64,000 nt of DNA from CAWGGS01 sp046704745 (GTDB taxonomy: Bacteria > Desulfobacterota > Desulfobulbia > Desulfobulbales > Desulfocapsaceae). Positions 9,043-18,616 of this stretch are shown piece by piece (positions within the stretch are counted from its first letter, which is position 1; each line of letters begins with the position of its first letter). Below the pieces are notes generated by a model, which was not told the origin of the DNA, did not search any database, and saw only the letters and a list, made by a program, of their open reading frames with translations. The stretch covers positions 1-64,000 of the forward strand of contig JBJKRL010000037.1 in assembly GCA_046704745.1 (NCBI GenBank), given 5' to 3'. The position numbers and the translations under genes were made by a program.

Positions 9043-10308
9043 TTGAAAATCAAGGCCCTAAATGGCTTTAAAGATATATTGCCAGGAGAAACGGAGCTTT
9101 GGCGTAAGGTAGAGGAGGAGGCTCGGAACATTTTTTCCCGATTCAATTTCAGCGAAATAAGACTGCCTATCCTGGAAAAGACCGAGCTTTTCGCAAGATC
9201 GATCGGCGAGGCTACCGATATTGTTGAAAAGGAGATGTATACCTTTGTCGACAAACAAATAACCATGCGTCCCGAAGCTACCGCTTCATTGCTGCGGGCC
9301 TATATAGAACATGGGATGCATGTCCAAAAGCCCGTTCAGCGATTGTTTACCATCGGTCCGATGTTTCGTCATGAACGTCCGCAACATGGTAGGCTTCGCC
9401 AGTTCCATCAAATGGATGTGGAGGTCATTGGATCGGCCAACGCCAGGGTGGATGCAGAATTGATCGCTATGGGCAGTATGCTGGTTTTGGAACTAGGACT
9501 CGATGTTAGCCTTGAGTTGAATTCGCTTGGATGCCCCGAGTGTCGTCCCACTTTTCGGACAAATCTCCTTACCTTTCTCGAGCAGAGAAAAGATAAGCTC
9601 TGTGATGACTGTAAGAGAAGGAGATTAACGAATCCCTTACGGGTCCTTGATTGCAAAAATCCAAGCTGTCGGCAGATAGTTCAAGATGCCCCTTCGATTC
9701 AGGAACACCTTTGCCCGGAATGCAGATCGCATTTCCAGGCCGTACAGGAAGGGCTCGACCAGCTTGGTATTAGCTACAGTCTCAATAAATTTATGGTGCG
9801 CGGTCTTGACTATTACTGCAGGACGACCTTCGAATTCATCACTTCCGATCTCGGCTCACAATCGGCGGTTTGCGCCGGAGGGCGCTATGACGGTTTAATT
9901 GAAGAATTGGGCGGTCCCAAGGTGCCCGGCATCGGTTTTGGTATGGGTATGGAGCGTCTTATCCTGCTCATGCTCCAGAAAGAAGAAAAGAAGGAGATTG
10001 CTTCCGAGCTTGATCTCTTTATTGCAGGATTGGGAGAAGCCGCATCGCGTCTGAGCTTTTCTCTGATACACACTCTGAGGAAACAGGGAGTCAGGGCTGC
10101 CATGGATCATGATGGAAGGGGGTTGAAAAACCAAATGAAGCAGGCTGATAAGGCTGGTGCCCGCCATGTTTTGATCATCGGTGACGACGAAATCGCCAAA
10201 GGGGTTGGAGTGCTTAGAAATATGGCCAACCAGGAACAGCTGGAATTGCCGTTGGGCGAAGAGGGTCTGGACGTTCTTGTGCAAAGTGTTTTGCAAAACA
10301 CCAGGTAA
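9043..10308 (+). CDS. hisS: Histidyl-tRNA synthetase
   Basis: Class II aminoacyl-tRNA synthetase charging tRNA-His. The KALNGFKDILPGE start, motif 2 (GPMFRHERPQHGRLRQFHQMD), the histidine-binding GLDYYCRTTFE loop and GGRYDGLIEELGG are present, and a C-terminal anticodon-binding domain follows. A Cys-rich insertion (CPEC, CDDC, CKNPSC, CPEC at about residues 165-232) is normal for bacterial HisRS of this type. At 421 aa it is full length. The start is TTG, with GGAGGG seven bases upstream. It is followed after 163 bases by aspS in the common hisS-aspS order. Confidence 0.97.
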   Translation: MKIKALNGFKDILPGETELWRKVEEEARNIFSRFNFSEIRLPILEKTELFARSIGEATDIVEKEMYTFVDKQITMRPEATASLLRAYIEHGMHVQKPVQRLFTIGPMFRHERPQHGRLRQFHQMDVEVIGSANARVDAELIAMGSMLVLELGLDVSLELNSLGCPECRPTFRTNLLTFLEQRKDKLCDDCKRRRLTNPLRVLDCKNPSCRQIVQDAPSIQEHLCPECRSHFQAVQEGLDQLGISYSLNKFMVRGLDYYCRTTFEFITSDLGSQSAVCAGGRYDGLIEELGGPKVPGIGFGMGMERLILLMLQKEEKKEIASELDLFIAGLGEAASRLSFSLIHTLRKQGVRAAMDHDGRGLKNQMKQADKAGARHVLIIGDDEIAKGVGVLRNMANQEQLELPLGEEGLDVLVQSVLQNTR

Positions 10309-10471
10309 CAAAGCTATTGTGTTGAAAAAATACTTAATTTCGTTATTGGATATCTGGCAAGATTCCTCTTTGTGATATTGATTGTCATACGTAATGATCG
10401 AAGATACGAAAGAAGGATAGTTTCCAAAACAAGCATGTAACTGTGCTCATTTAACTAGGTTGACGGAAGAT

Positions 10472-12256
10472 ATGGAATCAATGGGAAGTTTATGCCGGAC
10501 TCATTCTTGCAATGATCTTGGTAGGAAAAATGTGGGTGAAGAGGTCGTGCTTATGGGTTGGGTCTTGCGCAGGCGCGACCATGGCGGTGTCATTTTCATA
10601 GATTTGCGTGATCGACAAGGACTTACACAAGTTGTTTTTAATCCGGCAGTCAACCAAAAGACCCATGCCAAAGCCCATCAACTACGCAGTGAATGGGTGC
10701 TTGCGGTCAAAGGAAAAGTCGCGATGCGGCCCGATGACATGGCCAACCCGAAACTTACCACCGGAGAAATAGAGGTGTTCGTAGAAGAGCTGCGGATTTT
10801 AAATACCAGTGAAACTCCTCCCTTTCCGTTGGACGAGGAAATCGAAGTATCCGACACCCTTCGTCTGCAGTATCGGTACCTGGACCTTCGGAGACCGGAG
10901 ATGGCCGCCAATCTGATCATCCGTCATAAAGCCGTCCAGGCCGTGCGGAACTATCTCAATGATAGCGGCTTTCTGGAAATAGAGACGCCTATGCTTACCC
11001 GGTCGACGCCCGAAGGGGCCAGGGACTATCTGGTTCCCAGTAGGGTCAATGCTGGAAAATTTTATGCTTTGCCGCAGTCGCCGCAGCTTTTTAAACAGTT
11101 ACTCATGATCTCCGGCATGGACCGGTATTATCAGATCGTCAAATGTTTTCGTGATGAAGATCTTCGTGCCGACCGCCAGCCTGAATTCACTCAGATCGAT
11201 ATGGAGCTTTCCTTTGTTGATGAAGAGCAGATCATTAGGGTGACCGAAGGAATGATAGCTGCTCTTTTCCAGGCAACATTGGATATCGATGTGACCCCAC
11301 CGTTTAAGCGTATCACCTACGGGGAAGCCATGGACCGCTTCGGCACGGACAGACCCGATATGCGTTTCGGCTTCGAAATTGTGGATTTGACGGGAATCGC
11401 CTCCGGGTGCGGTTTTAAGGTTTTTCGAGAGATAGCCGATGCCGGCGGTATTATTCGGGCGATCAACGCCAAAAATTGCGCGACCTTCTCGAGGAAAGAC
11501 CTGGATGACCTGACTGATTTTGTAGTACAATTTGGAGCAAAGGGGCTGGCTTGGGTTAAAATGAAGGCCGATGGAGAATGGCAGTCGCCTATTGCCAAGT
11601 TTTTCAGCGATGAAGAACGGGCAGGCATTGCCGAAGCCCTTGACGCCTCGGAAGGCGATCTACTCTTTTTCGGGGCTGACCGGCCAGCAGTCGTTCTTCA
11701 GGTATTGAGCGAACTTAGACTTGAGCTTGCCAGACGGCTCAACCTCTTGAAAAAACAGGAATTGAACTTCGTCTGGGTCACCGATTTTCCTCTTGTGGAA
11801 TACGATGAGAAGGAAAAGCGATTCCAGGCCCTGCACCATCCGTTCACGGCCCCAAAGGAAGAAGATGTGGAAAAACTCGAAGCAGAGCCTTCAGTGGTCC
11901 TGAGCCGGGCATATGATCTTGTATTGAACGGCACTGAGATCGGCGGCGGCTCAATTCGTATTCATCAAAAGGATGTCCAGATGCGAGTGCTGAGAGCACT
12001 TGGGATTGAAGAGGAGGAGGCTCAGGACAAATTCGGTTTCCTCCTTCGGGCATTGGAACTGGGAGCGCCTCCCCATGGCGGCATCGCCTTCGGTCTGGAT
12101 CGGTTGTTGATGATCATAACCGGCAGCAATTCAATCCGTGATGTGATTGCCTTTCCAAAGACCCAGAAGGCGACCTGCCCATTGACGGAGGCGCCGGCCA
12201 CTGTATCTCGAAAGCAGTTAACGGAACTTTATCTTCGTCCGGACTGGAAGGAGTAA
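10472..12256 (+). CDS. aspS: Aspartyl-tRNA synthetase, bacterial type
   Basis: Class II synthetase charging tRNA-Asp. It has the N-terminal OB-fold anticodon domain (MGWVLRRRDHGGVIFIDLRDR), motif 2 (FRDEDLRADRQPEFTQIDME), the long GAD insertion of bacterial enzymes in the middle, and the motif 3 region GIAFGLDRLLMIITG followed by SIRDVIAFPKTQ. About 594 aa is the expected size. Start choice is uncertain: in-frame TTG at 10460, ATG at 10472 and ATG at 10481 all fit; GGAAG just before 10472 makes the two ATGs likelier. Whether it is a discriminating or tRNA-Asn-misacylating enzyme cannot be told here. Confidence 0.96.
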   Translation: MESMGSLCRTHSCNDLGRKNVGEEVVLMGWVLRRRDHGGVIFIDLRDRQGLTQVVFNPAVNQKTHAKAHQLRSEWVLAVKGKVAMRPDDMANPKLTTGEIEVFVEELRILNTSETPPFPLDEEIEVSDTLRLQYRYLDLRRPEMAANLIIRHKAVQAVRNYLNDSGFLEIETPMLTRSTPEGARDYLVPSRVNAGKFYALPQSPQLFKQLLMISGMDRYYQIVKCFRDEDLRADRQPEFTQIDMELSFVDEEQIIRVTEGMIAALFQATLDIDVTPPFKRITYGEAMDRFGTDRPDMRFGFEIVDLTGIASGCGFKVFREIADAGGIIRAINAKNCATFSRKDLDDLTDFVVQFGAKGLAWVKMKADGEWQSPIAKFFSDEERAGIAEALDASEGDLLFFGADRPAVVLQVLSELRLELARRLNLLKKQELNFVWVTDFPLVEYDEKEKRFQALHHPFTAPKEEDVEKLEAEPSVVLSRAYDLVLNGTEIGGGSIRIHQKDVQMRVLRALGIEEEEAQDKFGFLLRALELGAPPHGGIAFGLDRLLMIITGSNSIRDVIAFPKTQKATCPLTEAPATVSRKQLTELYLRPDWKE

Positions 12257-12462
12257 GACTGAGAAAAGGCCTGATTTTGCCGATGTGAGGGACCTTATGC
12301 CGGTTGCAGGAAATCTTGTGCCTGTGCGATACCTAAGCAGCATGGCTGGAGCATTCCGATAGCCGTATTACCCATTGAGGGTGCAGACAGACATGAAAAC
12401 CCATCACTTCGGTATGGCAAGGCTGCCATTTATAGGAGACTTTCATTTAAAGAGATCCTTTT
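12257..12462 (+). other. Intergenic region with possible folded RNA
   Basis: These 206 bases hold no ORF of note. Between about 12275 and 12437 the plus-strand transcript can form a closing stem (a GCCGA..GTGA..GGG side near 12280 with CCC..TCAC..TCGG near 12400) enclosing three short hairpins, including one at 12333-12360 with GGCT/AGCC and GGA/TCC pairs. It could be a leader of the downstream phosphatidyltransferase gene or chance pairing; no known riboswitch consensus is recognised. Confidence 0.25.
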
Positions 12463-12984
12463 ATGATGCGGTACAAGTATCTCATACCCAGTTTTCTTTC
12501 GATTCTACGGGTCCTGTTTGCCGTCTATCTTCCGTTTAGCCAGGAAAAATATTGGCTTTTCTTTATTGCTGCGGCTGCCTTGAGCGATTTTTTCGACGGC
12601 TTTTTCGCCAGAAGGTGGCATGTTGAAAGCTGGCAAGGCGGACTTGTTGATGCAGCCTCAGACAAGTTTTTTATACTTGTCACCCTCTCGGTCTTTGTCG
12701 TTGCCGATAAATTTTCCCTCTGGTGGATTTTCCCGGTGATTGTCCGGGACGTTGTCGTCTCCATTACTGTTATCTATGCAGTAATTCAACGTGAATGGAG
12801 TGCTTTCAAAGATATGGATGCCAGAGTTACCGGGAAGCTGGCTACCTGTGGACAGTTTATCCTTTTCGGTGCCGTCCTTCTTTTTCCCGAGAAAACCTTA
12901 TATGCTCTTATTCTCGCGTCTTTTCTCAGTATTTTCGCCGGACTTGATTACGGAAGGTTGTTCTGCCGGGCACTGAAAGAATAA
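12463..12984 (+). CDS. CDP-alcohol phosphatidyltransferase family membrane protein
   Basis: A 173-aa integral membrane enzyme of phospholipid head-group synthesis. The complete family signature D-x2-DG-x2-AR-x8-G-x3-D-x3-D is visible around residues 42-67 (SDFFDGFFARRW, then GGLVDAASDK), with all metal- and CDP-binding residues intact. Four to five hydrophobic helices surround it. It most resembles phosphatidylglycerophosphate synthase-like members (PgsA/ PgsA2), but the head-group acceptor cannot be assigned from sequence alone. The ATG is followed at once by a second Met codon; the ribosome site is weak (AAAGAGAT). Confidence 0.85.
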   Translation: MMRYKYLIPSFLSILRVLFAVYLPFSQEKYWLFFIAAAALSDFFDGFFARRWHVESWQGGLVDAASDKFFILVTLSVFVVADKFSLWWIFPVIVRDVVVSITVIYAVIQREWSAFKDMDARVTGKLATCGQFILFGAVLLFPEKTLYALILASFLSIFAGLDYGRLFCRALKE

Positions 12985-13418
12985 TCAGATCAAACGAACT
13001 TCTTGTAAAATGTCCTTTCTCCCAAACTCTGTGTTCGAACAAAAATTGTATCCTGGCCCGGAATCCTCATCAGTTTAGACTCCGGTATTGCCCATATGCC
13101 TCCCAGGTACATCTCCTGTGGGGAGCCTGCTATTATAAGCCTCGGTTTCAATAGCCTGGAATTTTCCAGAAAAGATTATGTTGATTGGCCGTTTTTTTTG
13201 CGAGCATAAGCAAAAATATCGCAATGCTTTTGTGCAAAATGTGCATCCTGTGATGCAGAAAAAGTCCAGCTTCCCCGTCTCTGAAAAAATAGTCTTTTAT
13301 TTCAGAGTAGTAAGTAGAGCCTGAAAAAATGCAGGTTGACGTAAGACTTTATTTGAGGAGTTGGCAAAAGTCGTGTAGGTATATATCAGAACCTTAACCA
13401 TTAAAAGGGGAGATAACT
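12985..13418. other. Intergenic region without a recognised gene
   Basis: No convincing ORF in 434 bases. Two small hairpins are visible: TGCATC/GATGCA around 13241-13256, and an 8-base stem CTCTGAAA/TTTCAGAG enclosing 13 bases around 13279-13307. The last 100 bases should contain the promoter and ribosome site (AAAAGGGGAG) of the following secreted protein. Confidence 0.5.
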
Positions 13419-13985
13419 ATGCGGATAATTAATGTTCTTATATTGCTTGTCTTATTCTCAACACCCGTTTTTGCCAGGGAGATTGCGGATGTGAATGTCC
13501 CTGACATGATTACTGTCGGAGACAGTGTGCACCTTCAGCTGAACGGTGCCGGAATACGCTACAAGTTCTTCTTTAAAATCTATATAGCCGAACTCTATGT
13601 TGAGCATCCGGCAACTGACGCTCAAAAGGTTATTGCGGATGAGGGCCGTAAACGGGTGGTGATGCATTTTCTTTACAGCAAGGTAACAAAAGAAGATCTC
13701 AATGATGCCTGGAACGAGGATTTTCAGACAAATCTTAATCAGCTGCAATTCGCAGCCCTTAAAGGCAAGATCAACCAATTCAACAGCACGTTTGAAACAG
13801 TTAAAAGTGGGGATGACATTGTATTGGACTATATCCCGGGAACGGGTACCGAGGTAACCATTCGCGGTCAGGCAAAGGGGATAATCCCCGGCAAGGACTT
13901 CAATGATGCCTTGCTGTCTGTCTGGTTGGGCAAGAAACCAATTAGCGAGGATCTACGAAAAGAACTCCTTGGCGGTTCAGATTGA
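13419..13985 (+). CDS. Secreted chalcone isomerase-like protein
   Basis: A 188-aa protein with a clear signal peptide (residues 1-19, ending VFAREI). The mature part fits the bacterial chalcone-isomerase-like family (PF16036, Chalcone_3): VNVPDMITVGDSVHLQLNGAGIR near the start, then FFFKIYIAELYVE, and the RVVMHFLYSKVTKEDLNDAW and WLGKKPISEDLRKELLG segments. In proteobacteria these are periplasmic proteins of unknown role, probably binding a lipid or other hydrophobic ligand and not making flavanones. A purine-rich ribosome site (AAAAGGGGAG) precedes the ATG. It ends 46 bases before the convergent nikR gene. Function remains unassigned. Confidence 0.75.
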   Translation: MRIINVLILLVLFSTPVFAREIADVNVPDMITVGDSVHLQLNGAGIRYKFFFKIYIAELYVEHPATDAQKVIADEGRKRVVMHFLYSKVTKEDLNDAWNEDFQTNLNQLQFAALKGKINQFNSTFETVKSGDDIVLDYIPGTGTEVTIRGQAKGIIPGKDFNDALLSVWLGKKPISEDLRKELLGGSD

Positions 13986-14031
13986 TCCAAAAAAAGAACA
14001 AAAAAGAAAAGGCTCGTCCCTTGCGTTCGGA

Positions 14032-14442
14032 TCAATGGAGGGATTTCCCCGTGCTGCTCATGGCCAGGTTTCCATCCCGCACTCCACGCAACGCCATGAG
14101 CTCATCGGCGAGTTCTTTGAGCTCAAGTGCCTTGCCGCGGACGATAATTACCTCCAGGCAGTTATGGTGGTCCATGTGGACATGGGTCGTTGAAACAATG
14201 TGGTGGTGATAGTCGTGTTGCACCTCGGTGACTTTCTCCTGCAACTGATGTTGATGATGATCATAGACAAGCGAGATAACACCCATGACGATTTTATCGG
14301 CCTCCCATTCCTTTTTGACAAAGGCCTTTCGAATCAGATCCCGGATGGCTTCCGAACGATTATTGTAGCGATGGGATTTGATATAGTCGTCAAAGGTTTC
14401 CAGGAGGTTCTCTTCCAATGAAATGGAAAATCGACGTAGCAT
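14032..14442 (-). CDS. nikR: Nickel-responsive regulator NikR
   Basis: A 136-aa ribbon-helix-helix repressor with an ACT-like nickel-binding domain. The N-terminal RHH is MLRRFSISLEENLLETFDDY followed by the helix NNRSEAIRDLIRKAF. The four Ni ligands known from E. coli NikR fall at exactly the same numbers here: His76 (in VQHDYHHH), His87 and His89 (THVHMDHH) and Cys95 (NCLEV). The protein is therefore very likely a functional Ni sensor. In context it would control nickel import, and possibly the Ni-dependent hydrogenase operon 8 kb away; no matching operator was found in this window, so the target is inference. Confidence 0.95.
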   Translation of the reverse strand: MLRRFSISLEENLLETFDDYIKSHRYNNRSEAIRDLIRKAFVKKEWEADKIVMGVISLVYDHHQHQLQEKVTEVQHDYHHHIVSTTHVHMDHHNCLEVIIVRGKALELKELADELMALRGVRDGNLAMSSTGKSLH

Positions 14443-14606
14443 AACTATCCTCTTTTATATTTGATTCCAACTGAAATGAACGTTTGTAACGGTATCCGGA
14501 TGCTCTGCCTCTACCCGATTGGGTAACCAATATTAAGATCCGCTTCAAGTATTACCTGATTATGGCGAAAAAATCATCTTTTCTTCAATGAAGCTCATCG
14601 GGATAG

Positions 14607-17099
14607 TTATTGTGCCTTCCGCTGCATGGCCTTTTTAGTCAATGTCGTAGCCTTTGCCAAAAGAGGGTCTTCAGGCCAGTAGTGTTTCGGATACCTGCCG
14701 GCCAGCTCTTTTCTTATTTCGGGATAGGCCGTGCGCCAGAAAGATGCTAGATCGGAGGTGATCTGAATTGGTCGATTGGCAGGGGAGAGAAGATGGAGCG
14801 TTAGGTTTACTTGACCTTGGCAGACAGCCGGCGTGGTGTCCAGACCGAACATCTCCTGCAGCCTTACGGCAAGAACAGGAGGCTTGCCAGCTGAATACAG
14901 CAGCTTTTTTTTTGAACCACTGGGGACGATTATATGCGTCGGGGCCTCTTTTTCCAATTGCTGCAGGAGATTCCACGGAAGCAGGGATTGGAGGATCTTT
15001 TTCATCTCCAGTTGTTTCAGATCCGTAAAACCGGTCATGCCGGAACAGAATGGGGCAAGCCAACCCAGATCAGCCGATAAAGATTCGTCGCTGATATCGG
15101 GCCATTTTCTGTTTGTTTGAAGTCTTAAAAAATCGACACGTGCCTGAAACTGTCTTGCCTCCTCGTTCCAGGGCAGAAGTTCGATGCCCCTTTTTTGTAC
15201 CTCTTCAAGGAAGAGAGCCAAGACCTTTTCCGGATTCGGGCTGGGAAAGGAAATCCGGGAAAGGACCACAGTTCCGAGGCGATTCTCGTTCACTGCCTGG
15301 ATTCGATCGCAGGTTTCGTCCCACCCGATTTTCCTCACTGAGGAGAAAAGTTCGGGCTGGTGATGACGCAGATCTCTTTCATCCACTGGAGCTGCAAGGT
15401 GAATTTTACCCTCAGCTCCACCCTCATCAACGTGGGCTATGGCAAGAAAAGGGGTTCCTGCCAGATAATCGTTTTCCCGGAGCAGGACGCCTTTGCCGGA
15501 GATAAGTTGGTAAGAAGTTCGGGATCCCTTCCTTAATACCGCCAGGCGATCGGGATAGGCGAAGGCCAACAGGATGCCGCAGGCCTCGGGTTGCAACTTC
15601 TCGATCGAGTCGATAGCCAGCAGCTTTTTCCAATACCCCATTTGCTTTAAGATTCTGCTCTTGATCCGTGTGTCGATTTCACCTGGGAGAAAGTCAGAAC
15701 GGTCTTGGAACTGCTGTATCCTTTCCCGTAAATCGCAGGAACGGTTGCGGCTTTTTAGAAGGTCGCGCTCCGTAAGAAGAGAGACAAGCAGGCAGGCGGT
15801 AGATCCGAGACCGAGCCTTTTGGCAGCAAACAGCATGGCAGATAGGCGCGGGTGGATTGGCAAGGCAGCGATCAACCGTCCTCTTTCGGTGATATGACCT
15901 TTATTATCGACTGCACCGAGATTTTGCAGCAGAAATTTGGCATTATCCCAGGAACCCGTCCGCGGCGGGTCGAGCCAATTCAGCTGGGCCGGGTCGGTCA
16001 CTCCCCAAAGAGCAAGTTCCAGGGCGAGACGGGCAAGGTCTGCCGTCACAATTTCAGGGGGAGTGTGTAAAATCAGACCCTGGTCGACTTCATCGCTCCA
16101 GAGTCGATAACAATGTCCAGGCCCCAACCGGCCGGCCCGTCCTCGTCGTTGTTCTGCTGAAGCCTTTGAGATGCGGACTGTTTCAAGTCTGTCCAGACCG
16201 GTGGCGGAGTTGAAACGCGGCCTTCTGGCAAGTCCGCTGTCAACAACACAGCCGATACCTTCTAAGGTGATGCTTGTTTCGGCAATGGGGGTGGCTAGTA
16301 TAATTCGTCGCTGGCGGCTTGGAGCCGGGTGGAACACACGATCCTGGTCGACGGTCGGAAGTTCACCATAGAGGGGTAGGATGTCGGCTGCCGGAAACCT
16401 GTCTTTTAATAAGTCCATGGTTTTCAGGATTTCACCGGCACCCGGCAAAAAAGCCAGGATATCTTGCGAAGTTTCAAGCCAGGCATGCTCGATTCCCCGG
16501 AGCATACAGCAGGAAATATCACGATTCGGTGACAGCGGCGGGAGATAGGTAACGGCAACCGGATATCCCCTGCCTTCTCCTATTATTATTTTTGATTTAT
16601 GAATAAGTTTGGCAAGCGGTTGGATATCCAGGGTCGCGGACATAACAAGAAGACGAAGATCATCGCGTAGTTCCATAAGATCGAGACAGAGGGCCAGGCC
16701 GAGATCGGCGTTGAGATTCCGTTCATGGAACTCGTCGAAAATAACCAACCCGACCTGGGGAAGCTCGGGTTCGTTTTGCAGCATGCGTGTTAGAATTCCT
16801 TCAGTAACTACTTCAATCCTGGTTTTGCGCGAAACCTTGTGATCAAATCGAATTCTATATCCTACTGTTTCTCCCAACGGCTCACCGAGTATTTCACTCA
16901 TTCGGAGTGCGGCTGCTCGAGCTGCAATTCTTCTTGGCTCAAGCATGATGATTTTTCTGCCGGAAAGCCATCCTTCATTGATGAGGGCAAGAGGGACAAG
17001 GGTGGTTTTGCCGGAGCCGGTTGGGGCGCTGAGGATAGTCGAACTACTGGAAAGTGCTGCCTTTATTGCAGGCAAAATTTGGATAATAGGAAGGGTCAC
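14607..17099 (-). CDS. hrpB: ATP-dependent helicase HrpB (DEAH-box family)
   Basis: A full-length HrpB of 830 aa. Motif I is SAPTGSGKTTLVPLAL, motif II is DEFHER (the HrpB variant of DEAH), motif III is MSATLD, and motif VI is QRRGRAGRLGPGHCYRLW. The helicase C-terminal, HA2 and the HrpB-specific C-terminal region (ending PKHYWPEDPLLAKATTLTKKAM) are all present. HrpB is widespread in proteobacteria; its RNA substrate is still poorly defined. The start is GTG at 17099 with AGGG four bases upstream. The cupin gene lies 39 bases before it on the same strand, which suggests a shared transcript. Confidence 0.95.
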   Translation of the reverse strand: MTLPIIQILPAIKAALSSSSTILSAPTGSGKTTLVPLALINEGWLSGRKIIMLEPRRIAARAAALRMSEILGEPLGETVGYRIRFDHKVSRKTRIEVVTEGILTRMLQNEPELPQVGLVIFDEFHERNLNADLGLALCLDLMELRDDLRLLVMSATLDIQPLAKLIHKSKIIIGEGRGYPVAVTYLPPLSPNRDISCCMLRGIEHAWLETSQDILAFLPGAGEILKTMDLLKDRFPAADILPLYGELPTVDQDRVFHPAPSRQRRIILATPIAETSITLEGIGCVVDSGLARRPRFNSATGLDRLETVRISKASAEQRRGRAGRLGPGHCYRLWSDEVDQGLILHTPPEIVTADLARLALELALWGVTDPAQLNWLDPPRTGSWDNAKFLLQNLGAVDNKGHITERGRLIAALPIHPRLSAMLFAAKRLGLGSTACLLVSLLTERDLLKSRNRSCDLRERIQQFQDRSDFLPGEIDTRIKSRILKQMGYWKKLLAIDSIEKLQPEACGILLAFAYPDRLAVLRKGSRTSYQLISGKGVLLRENDYLAGTPFLAIAHVDEGGAEGKIHLAAPVDERDLRHHQPELFSSVRKIGWDETCDRIQAVNENRLGTVVLSRISFPSPNPEKVLALFLEEVQKRGIELLPWNEEARQFQARVDFLRLQTNRKWPDISDESLSADLGWLAPFCSGMTGFTDLKQLEMKKILQSLLPWNLLQQLEKEAPTHIIVPSGSKKKLLYSAGKPPVLAVRLQEMFGLDTTPAVCQGQVNLTLHLLSPANRPIQITSDLASFWRTAYPEIRKELAGRYPKHYWPEDPLLAKATTLTKKAMQRKAQ

Positions 17100-17138
17100 G
17101 ATCCCTAAACAGCGATGTAATCCATAAAGAAAAGCAGA

Positions 17139-17489
17139 TTAGAGTTCCGGCGCACCTGAGGGGATGAGACAGACAAAAATAAGTTTATCATCTCCGGTAT
17201 TTTTGAACTGGTGTTCCTCTCCGCCTGGGATGAAAAGAACAGTGCCGCTCTTTACGTCGACCCAGCCGCCTTCTTTAAATACCGAGCCTTGGCCGGAATG
17301 GATAAAAACTTCATGCTCCCATGCATGGGAATGTTTGGGGGTGAAACCACCCGGAGCAACAGTAAAAACGCGCATGCAAAAATTTCTTGCTCCGTCATCT
17401 TTGCCGATAACAACCCGGCCCATGACACCTTGAACCGTCTCCCCCTCGAAGGCTTTGGCTTCTGATTTTGTATAGTTGATAACTTTCAT
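17139..17489 (-). CDS. Small cupin-domain protein
   Basis: A 116-aa single cupin barrel. Cupin motif 1 reads PKHSHAWEHEVFIHSGQG, giving the HxH and Glu metal ligands, and motif 2 reads PGGEEHQFKNTG with the last His. All four expected metal ligands are therefore present, so a bound Fe, Mn, Ni or Zn ion is likely. Such stand-alone cupins include sugar or small-acid binding proteins and dioxygenase-like enzymes; a specific substrate cannot be named. It is placed directly upstream of hrpB on the same strand. Confidence 0.85.
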   Translation of the reverse strand: MKVINYTKSEAKAFEGETVQGVMGRVVIGKDDGARNFCMRVFTVAPGGFTPKHSHAWEHEVFIHSGQGSVFKEGGWVDVKSGTVLFIPGGEEHQFKNTGDDKLIFVCLIPSGAPEL

Positions 17490-17650
17490 TTTGCTTTATC
17501 TCCAAGTCTTCTCTCATGTCGTATATGGGCTGGGTTGCCTTTAAACACACAACCCACAAGGATGGTTTAATGCCGTAGTAGATGCAGCTGTAAACGTCGG
17601 CCGGTAATCTTTTGCTACGTCTTTACAATATACCAGCCGAGGGGAAAAGA

Positions 17651-18565
17651 CTATTCTTTCTTTATCGCATGGGACATTCCCATATAGATGGCTGCCAGAA
17701 CGATCGCTGCCCCAAGCCAATTGGCAACACCTGTTTTACGCGAAAAAATAATAACATCCCAAACGAATGCCAGAGCTGGCTGAAGGAGAAGAACAAGACC
17801 TACATAGGACGCCTGGATCTTCGGAAGGGCATTTGCGATCAGGACCCAACCTATGGTCTGGCTGAAAAGGCCAAGAGCTATCAGGCTGAACCAGCTGATA
17901 GAATCCGGTATAAAAAACGAATTGCCGGCAATAAAAATCTCAAAGCCCAAAAATACCGAGGAGGCCAGCGACACCAGCATCAGAAAAAAGAAGATTGAGA
18001 AGGCCCCGTTTTCAGCTTGAAGTCTTCTTAACGTCAGTAGAAAACCGGAATAGCAGACGGCAGTGGCCAGACCGAGGTAAAGACCGGTTCGATAATCGTG
18101 TCCCAGGGAATTCCAATCCATGCCAATGACCAGGAAAAGGCCAAAAAAGGCCAGGGGTATGGAGAGCAAAAAATTCAACCGGAGCCGTTCTTTGAAAAAC
18201 AGGACTCCAGCCAGGCTCAGGAAAAAGACCTGGAAATTACTGATGATGGTCGCAAGGCCCGGTCCTATGTAAAGGATTGAGCCGTGCCAGCAAAAAAGAT
18301 CCATGGCGAAAAACAGGCCACAGCAGGTGATTAGAAAGATCTGCAGTGCTGTCAGCCTCTTGAAATCGTGTTTCCAAAGGGATGCTGCAAGCAGAAAAAG
18401 AAAACCGAGAAATACTCGATAAAATGCGGAGACAGCAGGAGTTACATGGGCAAATTTAACCCAAACTCCGGAAAAGCTGATAAAAAAGGCGCCGGCAAGG
18501 ACGGCCAGGATAGGAGTGTTTTTTAGGATAACGTTATGCAAGTCCTTGGCAACCGAAAGAGTCAT
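17651..18565 (-). CDS. DMT-superfamily (EamA) transporter
   Basis: About 304 aa with ten hydrophobic helices in two EamA repeats (GVWVKFAHVTPAVSAFYRVFLGFLF in the first, and the SWFSLIALGLFSQTIGWVLIANALPKIQASYVGLVLLLQPALAF segment in the second). Family members are inner-membrane exporters of amino acids, nucleobases or other metabolites; the substrate is not predictable. An upstream ATG at 18577 lacks a ribosome site, while the ATG at 18565 has GGAA at a usable distance, so the shorter start is preferred. A second EamA gene lies at 52242-53135 and is only distantly similar. Confidence 0.85.
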   Translation of the reverse strand: MTLSVAKDLHNVILKNTPILAVLAGAFFISFSGVWVKFAHVTPAVSAFYRVFLGFLFLLAASLWKHDFKRLTALQIFLITCCGLFFAMDLFCWHGSILYIGPGLATIISNFQVFFLSLAGVLFFKERLRLNFLLSIPLAFFGLFLVIGMDWNSLGHDYRTGLYLGLATAVCYSGFLLTLRRLQAENGAFSIFFFLMLVSLASSVFLGFEIFIAGNSFFIPDSISWFSLIALGLFSQTIGWVLIANALPKIQASYVGLVLLLQPALAFVWDVIIFSRKTGVANWLGAAIVLAAIYMGMSHAIKKE

Positions 18566-18616
18566 AGTGTTCCACATGTCTAGGAGGTTGTTGAAGTCCG
18601 GCGAGCTTCTTCGGGT

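Noticed and set aside
13231..13307. Terminator or riboswitch upstream of the chalcone-isomerase-like gene
   Set aside because: Only short AT-rich hairpins without T-runs or any known consensus.
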